DNA from: DASXHZ01 sp036488085
GTDB lineage: Bacteria > Acidobacteriota > Thermoanaerobaculia > Gp7-AA8
Assembly (NCBI GenBank): GCA_036488085.1
Contig: DASXHZ010000005.1
Coordinates: 38,369-102,368 of the forward strand
DNA: 64,000 nt
Direction: 5' to 3'
How positions within the stretch are numbered: position 1 is the stretch's first letter; each line of letters opens with the position of its first letter. Under the pieces are notes generated by a model that was not told the DNA's origin, did no database searches, and saw nothing but the letters and a program-made list of their open reading frames with translations. This document shows, one piece after another, positions 9,284 to 18,467 of this stretch. Position numbers and translations under genes: made by a program.

Positions 9284-9979
9284 ATGAACCTCGTGCTGCT
9301 GTTCGAGGAAGACTTCGTAGACGGTGACGTTGCGCGGCTGACAGGCCGCCGCGCGGAGCACATCGCACGGGTGCATCGGGCGTCCGAGGGAGACTCGCTC
9401 GTGGTCGGCATCGCGAACGGTCGTATCGGCTCTGGGACGATCACGAAGTTGGCCTCCGGCGCCGTCGAGATGCGAGTCGTGCTATCGAGCGATCCGCCGA
9501 AACCTGTCCCGCTCACGCTCATCCTCGCGCTCCCGCGCCCGAAGGTCCTGAACCGGGTCATCGCCGCCGCCACATCCCTCGGCGTGAAGGACATCCACCT
9601 CATCAACGCCTGGCGTGTCGAGAAGAGTTACTGGAAGTCGCCGAAGCTGGCGGAGCAGAACCTTCGCGAGCAGTGCATCGCGGGGCTCGAACAGGCACGC
9701 GACACGATGTTTCCGCGCATAACCCTTCACCGCTTCTTCCGCGAGTTCGCCGAAGGGTTCACGTCCGAAAGAGTGAAGCTCGTCGCCCATCCGCACGCCA
9801 AAGCCGAGTGTCCACGCAACGTGAGCGCGCCCGCAGTCTTAGCGATCGGCCCTGAAGGCGGGTTCATCGCGGAGGAGATCGCATCTTTCGAGCGGATCGG
9901 CTTCCAGGCCGTGACGATGGGCGATCGAATCCTGCGGGTGGAGACCGCCGTCGCGGCACTCATCGCACGTCTCTTCTGA
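9284..9979 (+). CDS. rsmE: 16S rRNA m3U1498 methyltransferase
   Basis: The 231-residue SPOUT-family protein has an N-terminal PUA-like domain (RRAEHIARVHRASEGDSLVV) and a C-terminal trefoil-knot domain with LALPRPKVLNRVIAAATSLG, LAIGPEGGFIAEE and LGDRILRVETAV-like MGDRILRVETAV. These are the conserved SAM-binding loops of RsmE. The chosen ATG excludes a long 5' extension that would overlap the divergent STAS gene. Confidence 0.93.
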   Translation: MNLVLLFEEDFVDGDVARLTGRRAEHIARVHRASEGDSLVVGIANGRIGSGTITKLASGAVEMRVVLSSDPPKPVPLTLILALPRPKVLNRVIAAATSLGVKDIHLINAWRVEKSYWKSPKLAEQNLREQCIAGLEQARDTMFPRITLHRFFREFAEGFTSERVKLVAHPHAKAECPRNVSAPAVLAIGPEGGFIAEEIASFERIGFQAVTMGDRILRVETAVAALIARLF

Positions 9980-10037
9980 CGGAGGGAGGGTTTCCCGTCT
10001 TCGCGGCACTCTCTAATGAAGTAACCTTTGAGGACCC

Positions 10038-10643
10038 GTGGATTTCTACTCGTTTGACGACGACTACGTGCGACGACTGCGTGACGGCGACCGCTGGACG
10101 GAGGAGCATTTTCGCCGCTATTTCGGCGAGCTGCTGCTGGTCAAGGTTCGCTCCCGCCTCCGCTCGAGGGAGGCCATCGAAGACATCCGGCAGGACGTTT
10201 TCCTCCGTGTCTTCCGCGTCCTTCGGTCGCCGGAAGGCATCCGGGACGGGCGGACGCTCGGCTCGTTCGTGAACTCCGTCTGCAACAACGTCCTCATGGA
10301 GAGTTACCGGACGAAGGGAAGTGAGCCGCTGGAAGTCGGAATCGCAGACCGGCCGGATGAAACGGCGAGTGCCGAGGATGTGCTGTTGACGGTGGAAGTG
10401 CAGAAGCTGGTCCGCCGCATCCTCGACGACCTCGATCCGCGGGATGCCGAGCTCCTTCGCGCCGTGTTTCTCGAGGAACGCGACAAAGATGAGGTCTGCC
10501 GCGAGTATGGAGTCGACCGCGACTACCTCCGCGTCCTGATCCACCGCGCCAAGGAAAAGTTTCGTTCCGCTTACCGGCGGCAGGAAATGGTCCCGATCCG
10601 CCACCGTGATACGGAAACGACCAAACCGTCACTACGAAACTGA
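10038..10643 (+). CDS. RNA polymerase sigma-70 family (ECF-like) factor
   Basis: The 201-residue protein starts at GTG. Region 2 includes RSREAIEDIRQDVFLRVFRVL and region 4 includes LDPRDAELLRAVFLEERDKDEVCREYGVD with the helix-turn-helix and HRAKEKFRSAYRR. It starts a four-gene unit with an anti-sigma factor, an unrecognised protein and a TPR-CHAT protein. It therefore probably drives transcription in response to a signal sensed by the anti-sigma factor. Confidence 0.85.
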   Translation: MDFYSFDDDYVRRLRDGDRWTEEHFRRYFGELLLVKVRSRLRSREAIEDIRQDVFLRVFRVLRSPEGIRDGRTLGSFVNSVCNNVLMESYRTKGSEPLEVGIADRPDETASAEDVLLTVEVQKLVRRILDDLDPRDAELLRAVFLEERDKDEVCREYGVDRDYLRVLIHRAKEKFRSAYRRQEMVPIRHRDTETTKPSLRN

Positions 10644-10653
10644 GAAGAGAGAG

Positions 10654-11277
10654 ATGGAACACGCCGAAGCAGTCGAGACCATGGCCGCGGAGCGCTACCT
10701 CCTGGGGGAGATGACGCCGGAGGACCGCGACGCCTTCGAAGAGCACTTCTTCGGATGCAGCGTCTGCGCGGCCGACGTCATCGACACTTCCCGCGTGCGT
10801 GCAGCGATCGCCGGAGACGGCCCGAAGGCGGCTCAACTCCCGCGTCGCGCCGCACGCATGCCGTGGGTCGCCGCGGCTGCCACGACGGTGATCCTCGCAG
10901 GCTATCCAATTGTGCAGAACATCGCGCTGCGGCAGCAGATCGCGTTGACGCGCCAGCCGCAAGTCGTCGATTCCGTTTCGGTCGACGGCGCCTCGCGCGG
11001 CGGTGGCGGCGAGTCGGTGCCGGATCATTCGGCATCGAAGGCGTTCACGGTCGATTTCGACATCCCGCCCCAGCGCGGCACGCATGACTACGTCGTCCGG
11101 CTCGTCGATTCGGCGGGAAGCGTTCACTCGTCGTACGGCATTGCCTCCGATGCCGCCGCCGAGCGGCAGCATCTCCTCTGTCCCGCCGGCTCATTGCCGC
11201 CGGGCCGTTATCAGCTCGAGGTTCGCGCTGAGCCGGCAGGGTCGCCGGTCGAGGCGTGGTCGTTCGTGGTCCGCTAG
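10654..11277 (+). CDS. Zinc-finger anti-sigma factor with one membrane helix
   Basis: The ATG at 10654 follows a purine-rich ribosome binding site (GAGAAGAGAGAG); the frame is open further upstream but has no better site. The 207-residue protein has a ZAS-type motif, His31-xxx-Cys35-xx-Cys38. A predicted membrane helix follows at about residues 69-87 (WVAAAATTVILAGYPIV), then a C-terminal beta-rich extracytoplasmic domain. It begins 11 bases after the sigma gene and most likely sequesters that sigma factor at the membrane. Confidence 0.82.
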   Translation: MEHAEAVETMAAERYLLGEMTPEDRDAFEEHFFGCSVCAADVIDTSRVRAAIAGDGPKAAQLPRRAARMPWVAAAATTVILAGYPIVQNIALRQQIALTRQPQVVDSVSVDGASRGGGGESVPDHSASKAFTVDFDIPPQRGTHDYVVRLVDSAGSVHSSYGIASDAAAERQHLLCPAGSLPPGRYQLEVRAEPAGSPVEAWSFVVR

Positions 11278-11331
11278 CAACGCCACAGTCCAGGGTCCTC
11301 AGAGAGCGCACAACTTGCGAAAGGAGAAGTC

Positions 11332-12063
11332 ATGTCTTCAGCAAATCGAGATCCCAAATCCCTGTCATTCGCGTATCACGGCCAGGCGGTCGGGCTTTCC
11401 GCATCGCTCACAAAACCGTGCTGCGAGAACATCCCGTCGCTCGCGACGGCGTCACTTTCCTCTACGGGCGGCGAGAGCTACTCCACCATCCGCAACTACA
11501 ACTGGAAAGGCCTGATCTCCTTCGAGGAGGCCTCCGCCTACGCCACCGGCAGCAAGGATCACGGCATGTACAACACCCTTTCGACCGTGACGGTGAAGAA
11601 CCTCAACGTGGCGAACATGGTGCACGCCGATCTGGTGGTTGCGCGCGTCACGTCGAAGCACAAACCGGGCGATCCCGAGGGGCAGGTGACGTTCACCGGA
11701 AGCATGATCCGGAACCTCGTCATCGCCGGACGCGAGATCGACGTCGTCATTGACGACAAGCCGTTCACGGACAACCCGACCTACGCGGCGTTTTCGAAGC
11801 AACTGAAGAACTTCCGGCCCAGCGGGCAGATGTGGTCCGACCGCGATCGAGGCGTCATCTCCTGCTCGCTGGCGACGAGGGTCGGCGATCAGGAAGGGTT
11901 TAAGATGACCATTCCTGAATTCGGTACCATTTACGTCGCACAGGTGCTGTTGAAGCCGTCGTACCGCCGGATCAGCATGCTCCGCTTCGAGCTGGGCTGC
12001 CCGATCGGCGGGATGCTGGAGGCTGCGGGCGGTGAGACGAACGGAGTGGAGTACTGGCCGTAG
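11332..12063 (+). CDS. Unrecognised 243-residue protein of the sigma/CHAT unit
   Basis: I do not recognise this family. It has no signal peptide or membrane helix and reads as a soluble beta-rich protein, with features such as a KPCCEN double cysteine, TVTVKNLNVANMVHADLVVARV, and the repeated ISMLRFELGCPIGG style of strand near the C-terminus. An AGGAG ribosome site precedes the ATG. It lies between an anti-sigma factor and a CHAT protein, whose frame overlaps its 3' end by 32 bases, so the two are probably translationally coupled. By position it is a candidate partner or target of the CHAT protein, which is inference only. Confidence 0.7.
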   Translation: MSSANRDPKSLSFAYHGQAVGLSASLTKPCCENIPSLATASLSSTGGESYSTIRNYNWKGLISFEEASAYATGSKDHGMYNTLSTVTVKNLNVANMVHADLVVARVTSKHKPGDPEGQVTFTGSMIRNLVIAGREIDVVIDDKPFTDNPTYAAFSKQLKNFRPSGQMWSDRDRGVISCSLATRVGDQEGFKMTIPEFGTIYVAQVLLKPSYRRISMLRFELGCPIGGMLEAAGGETNGVEYWP

Positions 12064-14395
12064 TCTGCTCGCGGCGGTGCTGATGGCGCTCTTCGCGTCG
12101 TCAGCGCCGCCGCCTACACTTGAACGCTCGTACCAGCAGGCGCAGGCGGCGTTCAACTGCGGCGAAGACGCGCTCCCGACCCTCGACGCCGCGCTTGCAC
12201 TCGCCGGCAACCGCAATGACGAGACGGTGTGGCGCTTGCGGGTGCTACACGCGAAGGCATTGCTGAGGCGCGGGAATCGGTCCAAGGTACTCGACGACGT
12301 TTCTCAACCGTTCCCTGTCGCGCTCGCGAACAGCGACGTCGCCATCGACCGGCTCCTCGTCCTGAGTTGGATCTCGAACGATCCCGACTCCACACGCTAC
12401 TTCGAACAGGCAAAGCGAATCGCCACGACGAAGCGCCCCAAGCGGCTCGGTGAAGTTCTCTTTGTGCATGCGCGCTCCGAGCGCGAGCTGACGGAAGCGC
12501 TCAGCGCCGCGAAGCGCGCCGGCGACGTCGCGACCGAGGCGAACATCCTCGGCAAACTCGGCGTCGTCGCCGCGAAGAACGAGCGCTTCGCGGAGGCGAT
12601 CGACTTCGCGCAACGCGCTCGCCGCCTCGCGGGCGCTTGCGACCTGACGTTCCTGCACCGTACGGAAGGGAACCTCGGCTGGTACTACAACGAGCTCGGC
12701 GACCTCGACTCGGCCGAGGAGCACCTGCGGAACGCGGTTGCCGTCGCCGCCAGGGTCCATGCCGATGACAATCGCGTCGTCTATCTCCTTCAACTTGGCG
12801 AGAGCGAGATGTCGCGCGGCGACCGTATCGCCGCACGCCGCGACTTCGTCACCGCGCGTGACGTTGCAGTGGCGCTCGGGAGTAACCACTCGGCCAGTGC
12901 CTTCATCGACATTGCGACGCTGGAACTGCTCGACGGTCACGTGGCCCAGGCACAGCACATCAATGAGACGGCGCGACCGGCGACCCCGCCGGTCACGCTA
13001 CAGTCGCGCATCCTCTCCGGCCGGATCGATCTCGCCCGCGGTTCGCTCGACGCGGCGCGTGACGTGTTCCTCGGCGTCATCGGTGAGGCGACCACAAAGG
13101 CGGCTCGGTGGCAGGCGGAGACGTGGCTGGCGCAGGTGTACGCGGCGCGTCATGAAGAGCAGCAGGCGGACGCTCATTTCCGGACCGCGATTGCAACCGT
13201 GGATGAGGCGCGATCGGAGATCGACTCAAACGAGCTGCGCTTCTCGTTCCCCGACGTCGCGGCACAGTTGTATGACGCCTACATCGAGTTTCTCGTCGAA
13301 CAGCACCGCGACGTTGATGCTCTCCGTATCGCGGAGCTGAATCGCGCGCGAACATTGTCCGAGGAGCTGAAGCCGGAGAGCGGCGAGCGGTTCGAACCGG
13401 TCGCGAAGGTGCGTGCCGCGCGGACGGTCGCGCTGTCCTACCGCCTCGGGCGTACGCGTTCATTCCTCTGGGTGATCACACCCGCGGGAGTGCAGCGGTT
13501 CGACCTTCCGCCGGCAGAGACGATTCAGCAGACCGTCAACGCGTACGTGAAGTCCATCGCGCTGCGGCAGTCCGGTTCATACGGGGACGATCTCTATCGA
13601 ATGCTCGTCGCTCCCGCGGCTGGTGTGCTACGGGGGCTGGCGGAGATTGCGATCATTCCCGACGGTCGCCTGGCGGCCCTCAATTTCGAGACGCTCGTGA
13701 ACCCAGCAACCCACCGGTATTGGATCGAGGACGTGACGATCGAGAGCGCGCCGTCCCTGCGCCTGCTATCGGCCGCGAGGAGCGACCCTGCCGCCGGACG
13801 CCTGCTCCTCGTGGAAAACGCGCAGCCGCCGGACCGCACGCTTCCGCCGCTGAAGTACGCGACCGAGGAGTTGCGGCTCGTGCGTTCTCATTTTCCGAAC
13901 GTGACGGCGCTCGCTGGCGCCGAGGCGACGCCGCGGGCGTACGTTGCGGCCGAGCCGGAGCGGTATGCGTTCATCCACTTCGTCGCGCACGGTGTGGCGA
14001 CGCAGCAGCGGCCGCTCGATTCCGCGATCGTTCTGGCGTCCGATCCAACCGGCTACAAGCTCTATGCGCGCGAGATCCTCGCGCACCGCCTGAACGCGCG
14101 GCTCGTGACGATCTCGAGTTGTTTCGGCGCCGGCCGGCGCGCTTATCAAGGCGAAGGGCTGGTCGGCCTCGCCTGGGCGTTCCTCGGCGCCGGCGCACAC
14201 GAGGTAATCGCCGCGCTCTGGGAGGTCAACGACCGCGCCACCCCCGACCTCATGGACGCGATGTACACCGCCATCCGCAACGGCCGCGATCCGGTCGACG
14301 CGTTACGCATCGCGAAGCTGAAGCTTCTCCACTCGCACACCATTTATGCGAAGCCGTTCTACTGGGCGACCTTCGTGGTGTACACCGGCGCGTAG
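12032..14395 (+). CDS. TPR-repeat CHAT-domain (caspase-like) protein
   Basis: The 787-residue frame starts at GTG. An N-terminal hydrophobic stretch (LLAAVLMALFASSAP) may be a signal or anchor; a downstream ATG at 12083 would remove part of it. Residues about 30-430 are TPR-like helical repeats (for example EGNLGWYYNELGDLDSAEEHLRNA). The C-terminal half is a CHAT domain with ATEELRLVRSHFPN, HFVAHG with His653 and ISSCFGAG with Cys697, the caspase-type His/Cys dyad. It also has the family's GLAWAFLGAGAHEVIAALWEVND. CHAT proteins are proteases in several signalling and defence systems. Gene order with a sigma and anti-sigma factor suggests regulated proteolysis. Confidence 0.88.
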   Translation: MRRTEWSTGRSLLAAVLMALFASSAPPPTLERSYQQAQAAFNCGEDALPTLDAALALAGNRNDETVWRLRVLHAKALLRRGNRSKVLDDVSQPFPVALANSDVAIDRLLVLSWISNDPDSTRYFEQAKRIATTKRPKRLGEVLFVHARSERELTEALSAAKRAGDVATEANILGKLGVVAAKNERFAEAIDFAQRARRLAGACDLTFLHRTEGNLGWYYNELGDLDSAEEHLRNAVAVAARVHADDNRVVYLLQLGESEMSRGDRIAARRDFVTARDVAVALGSNHSASAFIDIATLELLDGHVAQAQHINETARPATPPVTLQSRILSGRIDLARGSLDAARDVFLGVIGEATTKAARWQAETWLAQVYAARHEEQQADAHFRTAIATVDEARSEIDSNELRFSFPDVAAQLYDAYIEFLVEQHRDVDALRIAELNRARTLSEELKPESGERFEPVAKVRAARTVALSYRLGRTRSFLWVITPAGVQRFDLPPAETIQQTVNAYVKSIALRQSGSYGDDLYRMLVAPAAGVLRGLAEIAIIPDGRLAALNFETLVNPATHRYWIEDVTIESAPSLRLLSAARSDPAAGRLLLVENAQPPDRTLPPLKYATEELRLVRSHFPNVTALAGAEATPRAYVAAEPERYAFIHFVAHGVATQQRPLDSAIVLASDPTGYKLYAREILAHRLNARLVTISSCFGAGRRAYQGEGLVGLAWAFLGAGAHEVIAALWEVNDRATPDLMDAMYTAIRNGRDPVDALRIAKLKLLHSHTIYAKPFYWATFVVYTGA

Positions 14396-14403
14396 CGCCG
14401 GGA

Positions 14404-14431
14404 TTCTGTGTGGCGCCGGCGCCACACAGAA
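14404..14431. terminator. Perfect 28-base palindrome between convergent genes
   Basis: The two 14-base arms, starting TTCTGTGTGGCGCC, are exact reverse complements with no loop, seven bases from the 3' end of the minus-strand gene. It can fold as a bidirectional terminator-like hairpin. Its outer sequence (CTGTGTGGCGCC) is a short variant of the CTGTGTAGCGCCGCC repeat family found at 20130, 23789 and 50267. Confidence 0.75.
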
Positions 14432-14438
14432 CCAACCA

Positions 14439-17300
14439 TCAGCGCCGCCACTCGTCGATGAGGTTTGCCACGAGGCCCGTCCACCCCGTTTGGTGCGAGG
14501 CCCCGAGCCCTTCGCCGGTGTCGCCGTTGAAGTACTCGTGGAAGAGGACGAGGTCCTTCCAGTGAGGGTCGTGGGCGAACAGCTCGGCCTTACGCGTGCC
14601 GCGAGGGCCGTACAACGGGCGGTAGCCGTCGTGGTCGGGGAGGAAGATGTGGATCATCCGGTCGGCAATTCTCGCGGCCAGGCCCGTCAAGGACACCGTC
14701 TGAGAAGGGGCGGGAACGGGGGTGTTCGAGAGCGTCATGCCGCGGGCGCGTGACTCGGAGCCGGCGACTCCGCCGATGCCGTCGTCGGCGCGCGTGTCGT
14801 ACATCGGCGGCGGATCGGGCAACGGTGCGTCATCGCGTTCGTCGCCGAGGGTGACTTGCACCTCGCGGCCGAACGCTTTCTCGAGCTTGCGGAGCGACTC
14901 GATCATCAGGAAGCTGGTCGGGAACCACACCGGACCGCGCCAGTTGCTGTTCCCCCCTTTCAGCTTCTCGATCGCCTCGGCAGGCTCGTACGACACCGAC
15001 GCGTTGCCGAACGTGAACGGGTTCTTCTGATGGAATTTCGAGAGGCTGCGGATGCCGGCGGGTGAGAGGAACTCGTCGGGATCGACGACGCGCGAGAGCA
15101 GGTGCTGCAACTGGTTCTGGTCGACCACCGCCAACACGTGCGTGTAATCACCGTCGTACTGCACCGTCGTCACGCAGCTCTCGACGATCGCGCGGCGGTG
15201 CTTGACGAACCAGTCGAGGTTCTCGTGGAAGACGCGGAACGGTTCGATCCACGACCGTTCCAGGCGTTCGATCGCGTAGAGCGGGATGAGGCCGACCAGC
15301 GAACGGACGCGGAACGGGATCGCCGTACCGTCGGGAAAACGGACGCAGTCGTAGAAGAAGCCGTCCTGCTCGTCCCACAGCGTCCGGTCGTGCCGCATCA
15401 TCTTCATCGCGGCGCCGATGTAGACGTAGTGCTCGAAGAATTTCGTCGCGAGCCCCTCGTAGACGTGGTTCGTCGTCGCGAGCTCCAGCGCCATCCGCAT
15501 CATCACGAGGCAGAACATCCCCATCCAGCCGGTGGCGTCGCTCTGTTCGAGCACCGCGCCGTCGGGGAGCGGGTCGCTGCGGTCGAAGACGGTGATGTTG
15601 TCGAGACCGAGGAATCCGCCTTCGAAGACGTTGTTCCCTTCGCGGTCGACCTTGTTCACCCACCAGGTGAAATTCAGCAGGAGCTTGTGGAAGCACTTCT
15701 CGAGGAACGCGAGATCGGCGCGGCCGCTGCGGATGCGGTCCATGTTGTAGACGCGCCACACCGCCCACGCGTGCACCGGCGGGTTGAGGTCGGAGAACTC
15801 CCACTCGTACGCCGGAATCTGGCCGTTCGGGTGCTGGAACTGCTCGAACAGCATCAGCCAGAGCTGTTCCTTCGCGTACTCGCCGTCGATGAGCGCAAAG
15901 ACGACGGAGTGGAACGCGAGGTCCCACGCCGCGAACCACGGGTACTCCCACGTGTCGGGCATCGAGAGGACGCGCATGGAGTTGAGGTGCCGCCAGTGCG
16001 AGTTGCGTCCCTGCTGGCGTGACGCGGGCGGCGGATCGTCGGGATCGTCGCCGTCGAGCCAGACGTCGACGTCGAAGAGGTAGATCTGTTTCGACCAGAT
16101 CATCCCGCCGAACGCCTGGCGCTGGACATTTTTTTCTTCGGCGCTTGCACGGGGAGGGTGGATCGACTCGTAGAACTCGTCGGCCTCGGCGCGGCGCTGG
16201 ATGAAGATGGCGTCGATCTGGTCGTCGGAGTAGTTGGGTTGCGGGGTTACGGGGTTGCGAGGTTTCGATACGTCTTCGCCCGTAACCTCGTAACCCCGTA
16301 ACCCCGTAACCTCCGGCCCGAGCCGCATCCGCATCGTGTACGACGCCCCCGCCTCGATCTCCACCCGCACCCACCCACACGCCTTCGTGCCGATGTTCTC
16401 GGGGTTCGTCGCATCGTGCTCGCCGTTGACGATGGCGCGGTGGAACGCGTCCTTCACATAGCGCGTGCGCGAGCGCTGCTCCGGACCGAAGACGCGCTCC
16501 ATGTGCGTCTCGTTTTCGGTGAAGAGCATCCGCGCGTCGGGCGGGAGTTGCAGCTTCCTCGGGCCGACGTGCGACGATGCGAGAAGGCCGGCGAGTTGCG
16601 CGGCGCGGGAGTCGTCCGCGAGCAAGCCACCGTCCGTCTCGGTGATCGAAGGCGTCGGCAGACTCTGTCCGCTCCACGACCATGTGTTGCGGAACCAGAG
16701 GTGCGGGATGAGGTGCAGCGGCGCTTTGTCAGGGCCGCGGTTGTGCGCCGTCACGCGAAGGACGATCGCCTCGGAGTCCTCCTTCGCGATCTCGATCTCG
16801 ATGTCGAAGTAACGCTGGTCGTCGAAGATGCCGGTATCGATCAGCTCGAACTCCGGATCGCGCGCGCCGCGGTGCTCGTTTGCCTCGATCAGCTCGACGT
16901 ACGGAAACGCCCGCTGCGGATATTTGTAGAGCATCCGCTGGTAGGCGTGGCTCGGGAGACCGTCGAGGTAGAAGTAGCACTCTTTGACGTCCTCGCCATG
17001 GTTCCCCTCGGTCGGTATGAGTCCAAAGAACCGCTCTTTCAGGATCGGATCGCGCTCGTTCCAGAACGCCATCGCCCAGCAGAGGATCTGGTAGCGGTCG
17101 CAGAAGCCGCCGATGCCGTCTTCGCCCCAGCGGTACGCCTTCGAGCGCGCGAGGTCATGCGGCAGGTAGTCCCACGCGTCGCCCCTCGGGCTGTAGTCCT
17201 CGCGAACCGTCCCCCAGGCGCGGTCCGCGAGATACGGGCCCCACTTGCGCCACTGAAGGATCTCGTGCGCGTCCCCGGACAAACGCGCGCGTTCGCTCAT
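14439..17300 (-). CDS. Large MGH1-like / GH63-related glucosidase
   Basis: The 953-residue cytoplasmic protein starts ERARLSGDAHEILQWRKWGP and contains an (alpha/alpha)6-barrel segment, including EYPWFAAWDLAFHSVVFALID, NPPVHAWAVWRVY, GNSNWRGPVWFPTSFL and LFHEYFNGDTGEG. These are characteristic of bacterial MGH1-like glycoside hydrolase domain proteins related to GH63 alpha-glucosidases. The true substrate is not known; glucosylglycerate- or oligosaccharide-type hydrolases are possible. An octamer repeat (16237-16313) is embedded in frame and encodes VTGLRGYEVTG and nearby residues. Those residues lie between two conserved parts and look like an inserted loop. Confidence 0.82.
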   Translation of the reverse strand: MSERARLSGDAHEILQWRKWGPYLADRAWGTVREDYSPRGDAWDYLPHDLARSKAYRWGEDGIGGFCDRYQILCWAMAFWNERDPILKERFFGLIPTEGNHGEDVKECYFYLDGLPSHAYQRMLYKYPQRAFPYVELIEANEHRGARDPEFELIDTGIFDDQRYFDIEIEIAKEDSEAIVLRVTAHNRGPDKAPLHLIPHLWFRNTWSWSGQSLPTPSITETDGGLLADDSRAAQLAGLLASSHVGPRKLQLPPDARMLFTENETHMERVFGPEQRSRTRYVKDAFHRAIVNGEHDATNPENIGTKACGWVRVEIEAGASYTMRMRLGPEVTGLRGYEVTGEDVSKPRNPVTPQPNYSDDQIDAIFIQRRAEADEFYESIHPPRASAEEKNVQRQAFGGMIWSKQIYLFDVDVWLDGDDPDDPPPASRQQGRNSHWRHLNSMRVLSMPDTWEYPWFAAWDLAFHSVVFALIDGEYAKEQLWLMLFEQFQHPNGQIPAYEWEFSDLNPPVHAWAVWRVYNMDRIRSGRADLAFLEKCFHKLLLNFTWWVNKVDREGNNVFEGGFLGLDNITVFDRSDPLPDGAVLEQSDATGWMGMFCLVMMRMALELATTNHVYEGLATKFFEHYVYIGAAMKMMRHDRTLWDEQDGFFYDCVRFPDGTAIPFRVRSLVGLIPLYAIERLERSWIEPFRVFHENLDWFVKHRRAIVESCVTTVQYDGDYTHVLAVVDQNQLQHLLSRVVDPDEFLSPAGIRSLSKFHQKNPFTFGNASVSYEPAEAIEKLKGGNSNWRGPVWFPTSFLMIESLRKLEKAFGREVQVTLGDERDDAPLPDPPPMYDTRADDGIGGVAGSESRARGMTLSNTPVPAPSQTVSLTGLAARIADRMIHIFLPDHDGYRPLYGPRGTRKAELFAHDPHWKDLVLFHEYFNGDTGEGLGASHQTGWTGLVANLIDEWRR
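16237..16313. repeat. GGGGTTAC/GTAACCTC octamer repeat inside the glucosidase gene
   Basis: Copies of G(A/G)GGTTRC are followed by their complement GTAACCYC, with a short spacer between. The block is translated in frame within the glucosidase. The same octamer forms a 19-copy array at 41881-42032. Confidence 0.85.
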
Positions 17301-17321
17301 GGGGGATAGACTAATACACTC

Positions 17322-18227
17322 ATGCGCTTAGTCACCCGCGGGGATCTGGACGGTCTCACGAGCGCCGTCATCATTACGATGAAGGAGCCGATCGATGAGA
17401 TTACCCTCGTCCATCCGCAGGACATCACCGACAAGCGCGTCCGCATCACGAAGAACGACGTGCTGGCGAACGTGCCGTACCACCCCGACGCCGGGATGTG
17501 GTTCGACCATCACCTCCTGACCGAGAGCAACGAGAAGCCGCCCGAGCACTTCGCCGGCCGTTACGCCGTCGCCCCCTCGGCCGCGCGTCTCGTCTACGAC
17601 TATTACCTGGAGCGCGATCCGAACGACGAGACGCTGAAGGGGTTCGCGACGCTGGTCCACGAGACCGATCGCCTCGACTCCGCGCAGCTCACTCCCACGG
17701 ACGTCGAGGACCCGCGCGGCTACATCCTCCTCGGCTACACGATCGACAGCCGCAGCGGCCTCGGCGCGTTCAACGATTACTTCAAGAAGCTCATCGACTG
17801 GCTGAAGTCGATGCCGATCGACGACGTGCTGGCGCAGCCGGAAGTCGCCGCGCGTGTCGAACGCCTCCGCCGCGATCTCGACGATTTCAAGCTCCTGCTG
17901 CAGCGCAACAGTTTCACGCTCAACAACGTCGTGATCACCGATCTCCGCGAGATCAAGCAGCTCCCGACCGGCAACCGCTTCCTCGTCTACACGCTCTTCC
18001 CCGAACAGAACGTGTCTCTGCGCGTGCATTGGGGGCCGTACCACGAGAGCGTCATCGCGGCCGTCGGCCACTCGATCTTCAACCGCACCTGCAACACCTC
18101 GGTCGGCGAGCTGATGTCCCGATGGGGCGGCGGCGGCCACCGCGGCGCCGGCACGTGCGTGCTACCGCTGGAAAGCGCCGCCGAGGCGATCGATGAGATC
18201 TTGTTCGAGCTGCAGAAGAATGGCTGA
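17322..18227 (+). CDS. DHH-family phosphoesterase
   Basis: The 301-residue protein has the DHH motif series: RGDLDGLTSA (Asp8, Asp10), a second acidic site near VHPQDITDK, FDHHLL, and a C-terminal DHHA1 signature GGGGHRGAGTC. This fits RecJ/NrnA/exopolyphosphatase-like Mn-dependent phosphoesterases. The substrate (short oligonucleotides, cyclic dinucleotide products or polyphosphate) cannot be told from sequence. The next small gene begins at the base after its stop. Confidence 0.85.
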   Translation: MRLVTRGDLDGLTSAVIITMKEPIDEITLVHPQDITDKRVRITKNDVLANVPYHPDAGMWFDHHLLTESNEKPPEHFAGRYAVAPSAARLVYDYYLERDPNDETLKGFATLVHETDRLDSAQLTPTDVEDPRGYILLGYTIDSRSGLGAFNDYFKKLIDWLKSMPIDDVLAQPEVAARVERLRRDLDDFKLLLQRNSFTLNNVVITDLREIKQLPTGNRFLVYTLFPEQNVSLRVHWGPYHESVIAAVGHSIFNRTCNTSVGELMSRWGGGGHRGAGTCVLPLESAAEAIDEILFELQKNG

Positions 18228-18464
18228 ATGTTCTTCCATCCGCTGATCTTCAAGTTCCCGCACTTCATCCCGTTCTGGATCGTCTACTTCTGGGCCATCA
18301 TCCCGGAGATGAAGATCATGCGGAAGGCGCGCGAGGACGCGAAGAATGACGACTCAAAAGACGCTGGCTCCGTCAACGTGATCTTCTACATCGGCCAGCT
18401 CGGGCTCTTCCTCGTCGTCGACTTCATGAAGACGCGGCGGCGGTTCATCCCGTATGTGGTGTGA
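18228..18464 (+). CDS. Short membrane protein, possibly a truncated isoprenylcysteine methyltransferase-like N-terminus
   Basis: The 78-residue frame begins with the ATG directly after the DHH gene's stop and has two hydrophobic helices (HFIPFWIVYFWAII and VIFYIGQLGLFLVVDFM). A basic/acidic loop, KIMRKAREDAKNDDSKD, joins them. The layout recalls the first two helices of bacterial ICMT-like methyltransferases, which normally continue for another 100-150 residues. Here the frame ends just before an inverted repeat block, so it may be truncated or may be a small protein in its own right. Confidence 0.5.
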   Translation: MFFHPLIFKFPHFIPFWIVYFWAIIPEMKIMRKAREDAKNDDSKDAGSVNVIFYIGQLGLFLVVDFMKTRRRFIPYVV

Positions 18465-18467
18465 GGC

